Of a stretch of DNA of 60,000 bases, positions 33,298 through 46,046 are shown one piece after another. Made by a program: the position numbers and the translations under genes. A model generated the notes under the pieces. The model worked only from the letters and a program-made list of their open reading frames with translations. It was not told the origin of the DNA and searched no databases. The first letter of the stretch is position 1. Every line of letters starts with the position of its first letter. Source of the stretch: Lineus longissimus (Eukaryota; Nemertea; Pilidiophora; Heteronemertea; Lineidae); the NCBI RefSeq assembly GCF_910592395.1, contig NC_088324.1, forward strand, positions 374,001-434,000. The letters run 5' to 3'.

Positions 33298-34263
33298 CAG
33301 TCCTTCAAAAAAGTAAATGGACACACAAAAATCAAATTTTCTTGAAAACGGCTGGTGATAAATCGATTCGGTTTGCTGCATTTGATAGGACATTTAGTTG
33401 TGCATCATGGTATATACCACATAAAAATTAGCCATTTTATCTAATACCGACTTTTATTGATTTACAAAAGGCCCCAAAATCAACTTTTTCGTTTCCGATT
33501 TTTTTCGTACTTTTTCTTGATAGGATGAATCACCATGATGAAAAACCCACGTCCCCATCAAGGTGATGAAAATATCTTGTGTTAATTGGTGGGAAAACAG
33601 CATTTTATGTCAAAATTTTGCACCTTGTTTATTGACTTTGGAATTACTTTGGAGAAGTCGACCATAGCCAATTATGTCAGTTTCAACATGCAGCCCGAAT
33701 GTTAATTCCTTATTGGCTGAGGTTTTGAATGGGGGTGGAAATGTTGTTAACATTGATGTATTGTAAACGCGAGGGTAAAGTAATATTGGTGAACCCATTG
33801 TCCAGCTGCCAAATCCAGGCCTGGGAGAGATATTCATAGGCATATTAAACAAGGCCATTGAAATGGTGACATGATTCCGGTTGTTTGGGCCAGGTGAATA
33901 ATATCAAGGGGGCATCTCCGCAGTAGAAGACCGGGTAACAAAACCCTTTTGCACAAATGGGTTAATAAGTTGCAGATTCAAGTGAAAACTGTGGAATTTC
34001 TTAGATATTCACTCATAACTCAACAGAAGCTTCCAGTCAATATAAAATTTGCCCCCAAAAAATGCGTGATAAAAAAGTTGATTTTGGGACCTTTCATAAA
34101 TCGAAAAAACTGACTTATAGGTAAAATAGCAAATTTCCAAGTGGTAAATATCATGATGCACAACTAAATGCCCTATCAAATGCAGCAAACCGCATCGATT
34201 TATCACCAGCCGTTTTCAAGAAAATTTGATTTTTGTGTGTCCATTTACTTTTTTGAAGGACTG
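33298..34263. mobile_element. Tc1/mariner-like non-autonomous element with ~190-bp TIRs, copy 1
   Basis: The left end CAGTCCTTCAAAAAAGTAAA and the right end pair as long inverted repeats for roughly 190 bp with scattered mismatches, flanked by TA on both sides (33296-33297, 34264-34265). Length is 966 bp. The internal 82-residue minus-strand frame resembles no transposase I recognise. Confidence 0.88.
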
Positions 34264-34265
34264 TA

Positions 34266-35569
34266 CATGTGTACTGAGACATGCCTGAGTTTGTGTGATC
34301 TGATGTTTTCAAACTCATCTTGGCTGGCTTGTTCTAAAATAGGCATCTATCTGGCCAGAGACTATTAACACGACAAAGCCTAGATCCACCCAAGCGGCCT
34401 TTGATCGCCAATTGAGACGTGTCTCACTTTCTCTTCACTCATGTTGGACCCATTTTATGTGGGACATTTCCTGATCATTATTAATTTTTCTTCTTGTTAG
34501 CGTTTGCTCTGCACTTACGTCAATCGTAAAATCCTTCATCAAAATGTCACGAAAAAATCTATCTTTTCAAATCATGAAGTTATTAATCTTAAAATAGAGT
34601 GAAATCATGCTCTGGTCACTTCTCTGACTTAAAGAAAGTTCAACAAAAGTTGTGTCTGCTTTCTTGATAATCGCAAAATATCAAACATCTGAGATTTTCA
34701 ATTTTCGATGATTTTTGTGAGATTTTCTTATCCCCTCAAAATCATAAATGACATTAGGATAATTTAAAGTGATACTATGATGTGGTTTACAACTTTGTGG
34801 AAATACGTCCGTTTTTAATTGTTGATCACAAATGTAAAGCTCAAATTTTCCATTTTTGATTAGATTTATCATAAAATCGCTGAATGTAAACTACCGCGAC
34901 CGCAAAAATTTTCATGTTGTGACTTCATCAACGAAAACAGCATCGAAGCGAGCCGTCCGGGCGGGATTAAACCATCAATTTCTAGAAAATGTGCATTTCG
35001 ATTCGAAAACCTTACTGATTTATGAGAAAGTGCCGTAGTCATTTGTCAAAAACAGCTTAAACATTATATGGTGAAATTTGACACGAGTTACCCTTTAAGG
35101 TTCAGAAGACGTCGGGTTGGCTGTGGAAGTGGGAAATGTTCAATGTAAAGATTTGCGAAATTCACAAAATGCTTTCAAAACATTCAAAGTGAAGACTTGA
35201 AGGGAGGGTATGTTTGTTCTCCCCACAGAATTAGTGTTTCAGAAGCCTGCAGCGGGTTTTCTGATGATTTTTTGGAAGAAGAATGTTGTGGCATCAGAAA
35301 CAGCTTTGAGAGCTGCCAGAATATCAGCGGCTGCCTGGATGCCACCAAAATAGTTCTGGATGCCGTCATTGGACGTCCTGCATGCTTGTTGATAATCTAT
35401 AGACCTGCCCATACAAAGAACTATACACCTAATTAAATAAAACTTGAAAACTTTATGTCCTCTTACCTTTTTAAAGTAATTTCAAACTGTGAACTTTATC
35501 TTGCCTGACATTTATCACTCTCAAGTATTATGTTTGGTGATACTTTGTTTGTACTTAACCATTGGAAAT
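34266..35569. other. Duplicated flank, no gene recognised
   Basis: Shared with 45787-47783 apart from the LINE in copy 2. Short open frames (for example near 35197-35436, with EECCGIRNSFESC) occur in both copies and match no family I know. Confidence 0.4.
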
Positions 35570-35920
35570 CCCAGTGCAATGCATTGCATCCTATTTTGTT
35601 TTCAGCGAAGACATCAGTCGCAAGGCTTATGAAGTATTTCACCATGTCCATGTTACCCGTTAATGAACAGTTTGCCAAGGGATTACTGCCAGCCTTTGCT
35701 TTACAGTTGACATCAGCTCCTTGACTGACTAGGTACTCAACAACTTTCTGTTCACTTGACATTGCCGCACAATGCAGCACCATCTGCCCCTCGTCATTCT
35801 TGGCGGTGATATCTCCCCCCTGGTGGACAAGAGACTGAACTTGATCCAAGTTGCCATCTTTGGCCGCTTTGTGTAAAGGATACTTTTCAGGTTTCTCACC
35901 AGGTGGCATTTCACCACTAC
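35570..35920 (-). pseudogene. Truncated duplicate of the ankyrin-NTase gene start
   Basis: The minus-strand frame matches residues ~11-128 of the 20488-27972 protein (SSGEMPPGEKPEKYPLHK onward to CNALHW). It then passes at the duplication breakpoint into unrelated sequence and stops. The first ~10 codons (MAAAITSQK) lie at 38796-38824, separated by a 2872-bp insertion. It therefore lacks its start, nearly all ankyrin repeats and the catalytic domain. Substitutions include GAD to GGD and TEGG to AKAG. Not expected to be functional. Confidence 0.9.
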
Positions 35921-35923
35921 TCT

Positions 35924-38795
35924 GAGACAAGACCACTAATGAATATTCATAGGTTGGAGGGTCGAGGCCTATCAATTACACGAGTGCATGTTTTTAACTC
36001 TCAAGTACATATTTGGAGAGGTATTGAAAAAATATTTTGCTAATTTGGTAATAGGGGGCGTGTTTTGAGATTTTTCTGCCTAAATCACATCCTAAATTTT
36101 CAGCTCCATAGCTTGCTTATTCTGGTCTTTGAACTTGGTGCTGTTGGCTGCAAAATCATGACTTTTTGTCGATTTTGTCCTATTTCGTCGCTTTTGGCAC
36201 AGTGTACCACTCTTGGAAATGTCTCTCATTTCTCCAAAAATGTCCAGATATCATTTTCCTTTGTTGGAGAGTTGTGGGATGTCATCTACATTAGGAAACT
36301 TAAGTTTGAAAAAATTCTCAAAATTTTAACCCCCTGAAATCTACCTTCATTGAGACAAGACCACTAATGAATATTCATAGGTTGGATGGTCGAGGCCTAT
36401 CAATTAGACGAGTGCATCTTTTTAACTCTCAAGTACATATTTGGAGAGGTATTGAAAAAATATTTGCTGTGGCAAGTCTACAGATATAAAGAAATTATTT
36501 GATGAAAAAATTAATTTCGAATTTTGCTAATTTGGTAATAGGGGGCGTGTTTTGAGATTTTTCAGCCAGTTGGCCGAAAAGAGTGGAAATATCAATGTCT
36601 GTCTAATTTGTCGATTATCAAAAAATTTCCGTGGTCAACTACCAGTTTACTTTTCACCATTTACTTGCCCGACTGTCCGGAATATCATATCAAAATTTCA
36701 GATTCACAACCCCACGCAGTATTTGATGCGTCGCGATCAAACATTGACAATTCAATTGCTAAAAGGCTTAAAAAATCAATGGTGGTCTTGTCTTCATTTA
36801 CACTACATTTTGGGTCAATTTAGTGAAAAATTTGAATATGCTCAAATCACTCTAATTCATTTAGAATATTGTATTGCTGATGATTTAAGGTCAAAACAAG
36901 CTAAAATAAAGAGAAAAAAACTTAATTTGACCCCAATATGAGCCAACCTAGCCCCGGTCTAAGTTCGGTTTCATTTTTACAAGTCTTGTTGTGTTGCCAT
37001 TCATTTTGTAATTTCTCTGACACTACTTAGGCCTTGATTCTGAAAGTTGTGCCCTAAGCAGCAAAGATATTCCTAAATCACATCCTAAATTTTCAGCTCC
37101 ATAGCTTGCTTATTCTGGCCAAGGCTGGTCTTTGAACTTGGTGCTGTTGGCTGCAAAATCATGACTTTTTGTCGATTTTGTCCTATTTCGTCGCTTTTGG
37201 CACAGTTGTACCACTCTTGGAAATGTCTCTCATTTCTCCAAAAATGTCCAGATATCATTTTCCTTTGTTGGAGAGTTGTGGGATGTCATCTACATTAGGA
37301 CACTCAAGTTTGAAAAAATTCTCAAAATTTTAACCCCCTGAAATCTACCTTCATTGAGACAAGACCACTAATGAATATTCATAGGTTGGAGGCCTATCAA
37401 TTAGACGAGTGCATGTTTTTTACTCTCAAGTACATATTTGGAGAGGTATTGAAAAAATATTTGCCGTGGCAGGTCTACAGATATAAAGAAATTATTTGAT
37501 GAAAAAATTAATTTCGAATTTTGCTAATTTGGTAATAGGGGGCGTGTTTTCAGATTTTTCTGCCAGTTGGCCGAAAAGAGTGGAAATATCAATGTCTGTC
37601 TAATTTGTCGATTATCAAAAAATGTCCGTGGTCAACTACCAGTTTACTTTTCACCATTTACTTGCCCGACTGTCCGGAATATCATATCAAAATTTCCGAT
37701 TCACAACCCCACGCAGTATTTGATGCGTCACGATCAAACATTGACAATTCAACTGCTAAAAGGCTTAAAAAATCAATGGTGGTCTTGTCTTCATTTACAC
37801 TACATTTTGGGTCAATTTAGTGAAAAATTTGAATATGCTCAAATCACTCTAATTCATTTAGAATATTGTATTGCTGATGATTTAAGGTCAAAACAAGCTA
37901 AAATAATGAGAAAAAAACTTAATTTGACCCCAATATGAGCCAACCTAGCCCCGGTCTAAGTTCGGTTTCATTTTTACAAGTCTTGTTGTGTTGCCATTCA
38001 TTTTGTAATTTCTCTGACACTACTTAGGCCTTGATTCTGAAAGTTGTGCCCTAAGCAGCAAAGATACTCTTAAATCACATCCTAAATTATCAGCTCCATA
38101 GCTTGCTTATTCTGGCCAGGGCTGGTCTTTGAACTTGGTGCTGTTGGCTGCAAAATCATGACTTTTTGTCGATTTTGTCCTAGTTCGTCGCTTTTGGCAC
38201 AGTTGTACCACTCTTGGAAATGTCTCTCATTTCCCAAAAAATGTCCAGATATCATTTTCCTTTGTTGGAGAGTTGTGGGATGTCATGTACATTAGGAAAC
38301 TCACGTTTGAAAAAATTCTCCAAATATTAACCCCCTGAAATCTACCTTCATTGAGACAAGACCACTAATGAATATTCATAGGTTGGATGGTCGAGGCCTA
38401 TCAATTAGACGAGTGCATCTTTTTAACTCTCAAGTACATATTTGGAGAGGTATTGAAAAAATATTTGCCGTGGCAAGTCTACAGATATAAGGAAATTATT
38501 TGATGAAAAAATTAATTTCGAATTTTGCTAATTTGGTAATAGGGGGCGTGTTTTCAGATTTTTCTGCCAGTTGGCCGAAAAGAGTGGAAATATCAATGTC
38601 TGTCTAATTTGTCGATTATCAAAAAATGTCCGTGGTCAACTACCAGTTTACTTTTCACCATTTACTTGCCCGACTGTCCGGAATATCATATCAAAATTTC
38701 AGATTCACAACCCCACGCAGTATTTGATGTGTCGCGGTCAAACAATGACAATTCAACTGCTAAAAGGCTTAAAAAATCAATGGTGGTCTTGTCTC
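35924..38795. mobile_element. TIR-bounded tandem element array with CTCT target duplication
   Basis: Inserted into the duplicated gene start. The left end GAGACAAGACCACTAATG pairs with the right end (GGTGGTCTTGTCTC); 13 bp are perfect and 18 of 21 match. CTCT flanks both sides (35920-35923, 38796-38799), and the empty site ACTACTCTTTTG is preserved at copy 1. Inside are four partial or complete units starting at 35924, 36352, 37356 and 38353 (428, 1004, 997 and 443 bp). Each full unit contains an internal left terminus and an inverted right terminus followed by a ~560-bp spacer. Plus-strand frames of 120-129 residues recur per unit but match no family. Confidence 0.88.
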
Positions 38796-39870
38796 CTCTT
38801 TTGTGAAGTTATCGCCGCGGCCATTTTGATAAAATGGAAGTTAAATATATTTATCGTTGATATGATACAGAATTGTTTAATCCTGAAAGTGAAACTATTT
38901 GACTTGTCTGAAGAAGAAGTAGTTGTTTCGTGATTGTTTACCTTTGTCTGTGCACTGAATCTTACTTTGTATAATTGTCTGCGTTCCAAGCAAATGGTTA
39001 ATGTCTTACAGATTTTGATGTTCTTTTATGCAATCCTTTCTGTTATTGTGGGTTAGGGTATTGTATTGGCTTGCATTAGGATGATAACTAAGAGGTCAAT
39101 TTGTTAGTTCAACTCTAAACTAGAACTTTTTGAGAAATGAAAATAATCACTGATTGATATGTTCCTTGGTGCAATGGAGAGAGGCTTTGGAGATCTTTCA
39201 AATTGTGTAGTTTTTTTTTCAGCTGGCTTTGAAAAAAATGACTATTTATGACGTTGTCTGATATAAGACTACTTTAAGATTCCTTTTGCAAGTTTCTATT
39301 CAAACTGGTTGTAAGAATGCACACATTGATCATGTCAATCTTATAGCAATGTATTATGATCAATACTGGAAAGACAAATTTGCAAATGATTTTTTCTTCT
39401 GACTAAAGAAATTTGTAGGAAAAATACTGGTCAGTTAAAATGAAATGAACCTGTGAATGTCAATGCCTTTTAAGGCCAAAATAAGTAGAAATATAATTGC
39501 TTTACCTGTTTTTGGCGTAGACTTGAAGACTGTTAAACCTCAGGTTGATAGTGATTAAAAAAATCACAACCAAAAGTCCATCACTCGTGTCTTTAAAATG
39601 TTCTTGTGAGTTTTGTTACCCACATTCAAGTTGTCTAGCGGCTCCACAATCCTCCTCACTACTTGCGCTGGTCCAAAATATCACCGTCAGTTTGGATAAA
39701 ATCAAGTCTGCAGCTATTTGAATTGAAACTGAGTGAATTAATCCAAAATCAGGTTTTGAATAATCACATGTGAATGTACAGTACCTTAATCCAAAACAAA
39801 CTTCCGTCCTGTTCTATTCAAAACACTGTGTCAATTGTATAATCCAAACTTAGAAATATTGTGCCTCGAA

Positions 39871-40670
39871 CTGGTTTCGTGAGCCAATATTCTCTGCTGG
39901 ATGCTGGTTCTGGCTTGGAGCTGGTTTGGTGAGCCAAACTGTGTTGCTGGATGCTGATCCTGGCCTGGAGCTTGTTTGGTGAGCCAAACCGTGTTGCTGG
40001 ATGATGGTCCTGGCCTGGATCTGGTTTGGAGAGCCAAACTGTGTTGCTGGATGCTGGTCCTGGCCTGGATCTGGTTTGGTGAGCCAAACCGTGTTGCTGG
40101 ATGCTGATCCTGGCCTGGAGCTGGTTTGGTGAGCCAAACTGTGTTGCTGGATGCTGGTCCTGGCCTGGAGCTGGTTTGGTGAGCCAAACTGTGTTGCTGG
40201 ATGCTGGTCCTGGCCTGGAGCTGGTTTGGTGAGCCAAACTGTGTTGCTGGATGCCGATCCTGGCCTGGAGCTGGTTTGGTGAGCCAAACTGTGTTGCTGG
40301 ATGCTGATCCTGGCGTGGAGCTGGTTTGGTGAGCCAAACCGTGCTGCTGGATGCTGATCCTGGCCTGGAGCTGGTTTGGTGAGCCAAACTGTGTTGCTGG
40401 ATGCTGATCCTGGCCTGGAGCTGGTTTGATGAGCCAAACTGTGTTGCTGGATGCTGATCCTGGCCTGGATCTGGTTTGGAGAGCCAAACTGTGTTTCTGG
40501 ATGCTGATCCTGGCCTGGAGCTGGTTTGGTGAGCCAAACTGTGTTGCTGGATGCTGGTCCTGGCCTGGAGCTGGTTTGGTGAGCCAAACTGTGTTGCTGG
40601 ATGCTGATCCTGGCCTGGAGCTGGTTTGGTGAGCCAAACTGTGTTGCTGGATGCTGATCCTGGCCTGGAG
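39871..40670. repeat. 50-bp minisatellite (copy 2)
   Basis: The same 50-bp family as 29019-29866, about 16 units. Unit variants are ordered differently, so the arrays have changed since the duplication. Confidence 0.96.
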
Positions 40671-40945
40671 AAACAAATACATGTAACTTCACATATTTTT
40701 CGAAAAACAAACCATGAAATAACAGATTTGTCATGGACAAAAACACTTAAAATGTTCAAAACTTATAGATAACTTTAAAAAAAAAATCAGTCAACAAGAT
40801 TTTGAAAAGGTCACATTGGCAAAGAATTCTGTACCAACCGATTGGTTCACTTTATAAGTACCAGTATCATCTCATTGACATTTCAAATTTTAATAAGGCT
40901 GAGTTTTGAGTTTCACTTTATATCAACTTTCTACATGATCTAGAT

Positions 40946-41164
40946 TTAAAGGGACAATATAGGCAGCAGCTAGGCAGGCAAGATAAAGTTACACGAAGTC
41001 GCCAATAGGGGTCTTTAACATCTCACAGTATGTCAAAATGATTCATGCTTGTATGAGGAATAGTGCTGAATCAGACATCATGACCCAGGGCCCTTACTCT
41101 GTATATTAGTCAGCTGAGGATGGCCAAATAAACCCCACTGCTCCTGCCTATAGTCCCCCTTTAA
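40946..41164. mobile_element. TTAA-flanked MITE, copy 2
   Basis: Orthologous to 30144-30359 within the duplication, with the same terminal inverted repeats and a 3-bp internal difference (ATCATGACC versus ATGACC). Confidence 0.7.
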
Positions 41165-42517
41165 GGCCATGGTTCGTTCATATTATTGTTCTAGTATGTC
41201 CCAATTGAAAAATCTCAAATTCGATATCTAGTTTCTAGTTTCTATGGAACAAACAAATCTTGCCTTTAATCTCTGTCAAATGAGTTTGGTGTGGTTTTTT
41301 GTCATTTCTTTGCAATGCTACATTTTTGTGTCAGACTTTCTCTCTGACAAACTTCCAGCAATCTTAGACTGCTTTGTTAATTACTACAAAATCGACCCAA
41401 AAACCAGGACGTCATGACTATCAGATAAGGGATGTTCCCAACCAATTGTTTTTGGACAAAAATCATGTTGTTGAAGGCATCCAAGGACCATGTGCTCATT
41501 TGGGGCTGGACATGAATAAAGAAACTGTCTTTGATCAGTGAAACTTGGGTGTATCATGAGAAAGATTTCAAGTGAGAAAGAGTAAAAAGTGTGGGAATGG
41601 GGGATACCCCCCCCCCCCAAAAAAACACCTGTGGCCATGTCTTCAAAACGACTTTATTGCCACCAAAGCTTTTTATTGGGCTGTTCAAAATTCCCACTTT
41701 TGTGAATGAATCCTGGTGCAGGAATTGCTTTTCAAACTGGCGGATAATTCTGTGATGTCATTTCGATTTCACCCTGCCAACAGGGCAGTGAAGGTCGCAT
41801 TGTTTTACCGAGATTTCGGGGGCTGAAGCCTTGCAAATAACACATTTTCATTCACATTTTTCGAAGCCATTTTAGGAAAAGATGTCGATTGTAGAAAGTG
41901 TACTTTTTAGTTTGATTGGGGAAATCCCTGATTTGTTAAGCACAAAGGAAGTATCGATATCTACAGCATCACGTCGTAATGCCAAGGTGTCAAACCTTGG
42001 ATCCAGGCTGTGCCTCACTAGTGCATCGGCCCACATGGAGAGGATCAACGCATGGAGGGCTAACTCGCCTCAAATCGCTGTCAACATCGGAATATCATTA
42101 TAATTCAGTCAGATTTTGAATTATTCTTTTTAGTGCAATTTTTTGACAGGGGTTCGGGTTAGTTGTTGATGGAAATGACTCATGTAGAATAGGTGGTGAA
42201 TGGGCTGCCAAAAGCTTGGTAATATTGCCCATAATTTTACCAATGGTCCTTTAATAATCCCATTGGTCCTTTTAGTCATAGATCATGGGCTGAAATGGCA
42301 GCGGACCGAACTTGTCTTGGTGGTGGGAAGGAACACAAGCCAGTTCACCTGATTGAGCTTGGCATTATTTTGAGTAATCTTCTATAAGGTATTGGTATAT
42401 TCCCTCCACTGTTTCTACTTGCCGAGATAAACAGTATGCCTGATATTAGGTCTGACCTTCTCAAAAACTTATTGATGGAATTATTTTTAAAGTTCTCAAG
42501 TGTTATGTCTCGTGATA

Positions 42518-42613
42518 TGTGGTCAAAACGTGATGTGACTGCTGTGATATATTGAATATCAAGGACAACATGTCCTGGTAACAGGAAACCAGCACTAGCT
42601 AGCGTATCTACTA
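42518..42613. other. 96-bp insert with 15-bp flanking direct repeat
   Basis: Absent from copy 1 at the matching position (near 31733). Flanked by TTATGTCTCGTGATA at 42503-42517 and 42614-42628, which has the size of a retrotransposon-type or repair-type target duplication. Confidence 0.8.
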
Positions 42614-42848
42614 TTATGTCTCGTGATAGATCAGACCATGTGTTGAGTGGATTCTTTCTATTTCGAACTCAGTTGAAGTGGCGATATCCTGCTAGTCAAC
42701 ATTCTATTTAACCCGTTTTCTACTCCGACTGCCCTGTGACATTGGGTTTCTTTTAATCAAAAAAGCATCTGTCTCAAAATTAGCCTACTTCCTCCACCAA
42801 TTATACCCTTTACAATGATATTTGATGAATAAAGTAGTTAGAAGAATA

Positions 42849-43135
42849 CAGTAGAACCTCCCCTTGCGGACACCTCTACCATGCGGATGCCTCTGTATTA
42901 CAGACAAGTCTGTTCAGTCCCGATCTACTTGGAATTGCGGAGACGGCGATAGTGACTTTTTGGTCCAATTACCTTGCAATTACAGACAGTGAACAAAAGT
43001 AATGGCTTCCCGTGTGCACTTAGGGAGTTGATTAGGCCCGGGTCTTTCAAACACCTCTGATTAGGCCTAACAAGTGAGAAGTTTCCATAATTGATGAATT
43101 AGACATTGTGTTCAGTTAATAAAGGTGGAGTGAAT
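42849..43135. mobile_element. Pogo/Tigger-like non-autonomous element, copy 2
   Basis: Copy 2 counterpart of 31966-32257, beginning CAGTAGAACCTCCCCTTGCG. Confidence 0.55.
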
Positions 43136-43682
43136 TCAATGTTTGTTGCTTCTCTAGTTACATCCTGAGGAAATCAGGGGTTAATGTTTGCTTCTCTGGC
43201 CGTGCCCACAAACCCAAGAGACATTCGCCCGCATTTGGTGAAGTAGCCAGCGCAGAAGTAAGTGCACCCAATCAGAGCGTTGCTTACATTTGAGTCTGGG
43301 AATTTCACACACTTAGAAGCTACGATATCCAAACTCACATGTTCCCTGTTTGTTTGATCTGATGAATAGAGAGTACTGTCTCCTTCATGGTGCACACTGT
43401 AACCTCGATCTGAGATTTCATATTGTGATTTCCATTCATACAAATCATTAGAAGTACGGTACTAGGATCGAGGTTGACAGTTATATTTGTCAGGATGCCC
43501 TTATTAGAATGACCTAAGTACTAACACTACAATGTAATAGCAATGTTGGTAATTATAAATTGCCTCCAGTAGAATAGTCATAAGGTATAAGGTATCATAA
43601 TGAAATACTCTCGAATGTGCCTCTCAATGATGTTGAAATAATCAATAATTAAGACTGATTTCTTTTCATCAAAGTGCATATA

Positions 43683-44322
43683 AAGGATTCTAAAATACCT
43701 TGGTACCGTTAAGTCAACTTTTAAATGGAAAATGCATAAGCCTCGTTCTGAGAGTGGAGTGTTTTGGACACGCAACCAAGATGCTCTACCAAAGTTCCCT
43801 CGGGTTGCACTAAAATGTGGAAACCATGCACACAGCTCACTTCAGAAGTTTGAGGATCTCAAAACACTGCTTCAAACACAAATCAGCCAAGGAAGCATCA
43901 ACCACCCTAGTTTTTTAATGAGCACTACACATATTTGCCGAGAAAAACGCTCCAAATAGCTTATTTGCGCGGATTTTAGCATCACTTGAGTGAGCCGATG
44001 CGGACTTCCTATGCGCGCTGCCGTAACATAATGTAAACAACGGCGCTACCGGCGCTCCGGGCAGGCGATGGATGGAATTTGCCAAATTCGCACATATTCA
44101 AGTTATTTTCGTGGCCTATCTTTTTAAGTTTGAGGTATTTTAGAATAGAAATTGAACCCTCGGCTTCGGACCTTGGTTGAGTTACCAAGACACTCTCGGG
44201 TGGAGCTAAAATTTCGTCCAAACCCTCGCCTATCGGCTCGGGTTTGGACTGTATTTTAGCTCCACCCTCGAGTGTCTTGGTAACTCAACCAAGGTCCTCC
44301 GCCTCGGGTTCAATTCCTTAAC
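43683..44322. mobile_element. ~640-bp insert with long palindrome
   Basis: Present only in duplication copy 2. The part 44130-44330 folds on itself: GGTTGAGTTACCAAGACACT pairs with AGTGTCTTGGTAACTCAACC, and flanking TTGAACCC pairs with GGGTTCAA. ATTCTAAAATACC at about 43687 is repeated inverted near 44132. A 75-residue plus-strand frame (43732-43959) is unassigned. Confidence 0.65.
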
Positions 44323-44818
44323 CTCAAGACCACCCATGAAACATACATATGAATCAACTATTGGACAATAATGGCATAACCTCCCTACTTAGGACACCTC
44401 TCTATCAGTGTAAATAGTTAATCAACTATTGGATAATAAAGCGGATCCGAAGGCGAAAGGCATAAGCATTGAACAAATTATTATTACCCACTCACTGTTC
44501 ATCAGTCCCGATTGAGTTGAATGTTGGATGGCATCCAACGACAATGTGCATGATAGCTACAGGGGGCTTGGCTTACATATCAAACAGTCTTAGATCGGAG
44601 AGTTTAGAGTATTGACCAAAAGCACAAAAAGTGCTGTATCACGGTAACTTGGGACTCGATTATCACCAAGTTTTTATTACAGGTAGATGTAATAACATTA
44701 TATCATCTTCAAAAATCATTATTCCCCATCAACCTGATCAATGAAATGAATGTAAAGTGAAACTCAAACTTCAGCCTGATCAAATATGAAAATGTTATTG
44801 TGTCAGTGATAATATGTT

Positions 44819-45784
44819 CAGTCCTTCAAAAAAGTAAATGGACACACAAAAATCAAATTTTCTTGAAAACGGCTGGTGATAAATCGATTCGGTTTGCTGC
44901 ATTTGATAGGACATTTAGTTGTGCATCATGGTATCTACCACATAAAAATTAGCCATTTTATCTAATACCGACTTTTATTGATTTACAAAAGGCCCCAAAA
45001 TCAACTTTTTCGTTTCCGATTTTTTTCGTACTTTTTCTTGATAGGATGAATCACCATGATGAAAAACCCACGTCCCCATCAAGGTGATGAAAATATCTTG
45101 TGTTAATTGGTGGGAAAACAGCATTTTATGTCAAAATTTTGCACCTTGTTTATTGACTTTGGAATTACTTTGGAGAAGTCGACCATAGCCAATTATGTCA
45201 GTTTCAACATGCAGCCCGAGTGTTAATTCCTTATTGGCTGAGGTTTTGAATGGGGGTGGAAATGTTGTTAACATTGATGTATTGTAAACGCGAGGGTAAA
45301 GTAATATTGGTGAAGCCATTGTCCAGCTGCCAAATCCAGGCCTGGGAGAGCTATTCATAGGCATATAAAACAAGGCCATTGAAATGGTGACATGATTCCG
45401 GTTGTCTGGGCCAGGTGAATAATATCAAGGGGGCATCTCCGCAGTAGAAGACCGGGTAACAAAACCCTTTTGCACAAATGGGTTAATAAGTTGCAGATTC
45501 AAGTGAAAACTGTGGAATTTCTTAGATATTCACTCATAACTCAACAGAAGCTTCCAGTCAATATAAAATTTGCCCCCAAAAAATGCGTGATAAAAAAGTT
45601 GATTTTGGGACCTTTCATAAATCGAAAAAATTGACTTATAGGTAAAATAGCAAATTTCCAAGTGGTAGATATCATGATGCACAACTAAATGCCCTATCAA
45701 ATGCAGCAAACCGCATCGATTTATCACCAGCCGTTTTCAAGAAAATTTGATTTTTGTGTGTCCATTTACTTTTTTGAAGGACTG
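44819..45784. mobile_element. Tc1/mariner-like element with long TIRs, copy 2
   Basis: Counterpart of 33298-34263, the same 966 bp. The left flanking TA has mutated to TT, while the right TA is kept. Confidence 0.86.
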
Positions 45785-46046
45785 TACATGTGTACTGAGA
45801 CATGCCTGAGTTTGTGTGATCTGATGTATTCAAACTCATCTTGGCTGGCTTGTTCTAAAATAGGCATCTATCTGGCCAGAGACTATTAACACGACAAAGC
45901 CTAGATCCACCCAAGCGGCCTTTGATCGCCAATTGAGACGTGTCTCACTTTCTCTTCACTCATGTTGGACCTATTTTATGTGGGACATTTCCTGATCATT
46001 ATTAATTTTTCTTCTTGTTAGCGTTTGCTCTGCACTTCCGTCAATC

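Larger units (their letters stand above)
27594..35569. repeat. Tandem segmental duplication, copy 1 (7976 bp)
   Basis: Direct duplicate of 35570-47783 after removal of the insertions there. Copy 1 includes the first ~120 codons, the 5' leader and the upstream flank of the ankyrin-NTase gene. Left edge GCTGCCCAGTGCAATG; the junction with copy 2 reads AAATCCCAGTGCAATG; the right edge of copy 2 reads AAATCCCAGCATTTC. CCCAG is shared by all three. Differences between copies are only a few per 60 bases. Confidence 0.95.

Noticed and set aside
36552-38933. Recurrent plus-strand frames (GQLPVYFSPFTCPTVRN) in the TIR-bounded array
   Set aside because: They recur because the unit is duplicated. No transposase motif is visible, and the frames differ in length and start between units.
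31125-42103. Frame STASRRNAKVSNLGSRLC conserved between 31125-31316 and 41882-42103
   Set aside because: Conservation is explained by the recent segmental duplication. There is no family match, and the start differs between copies.
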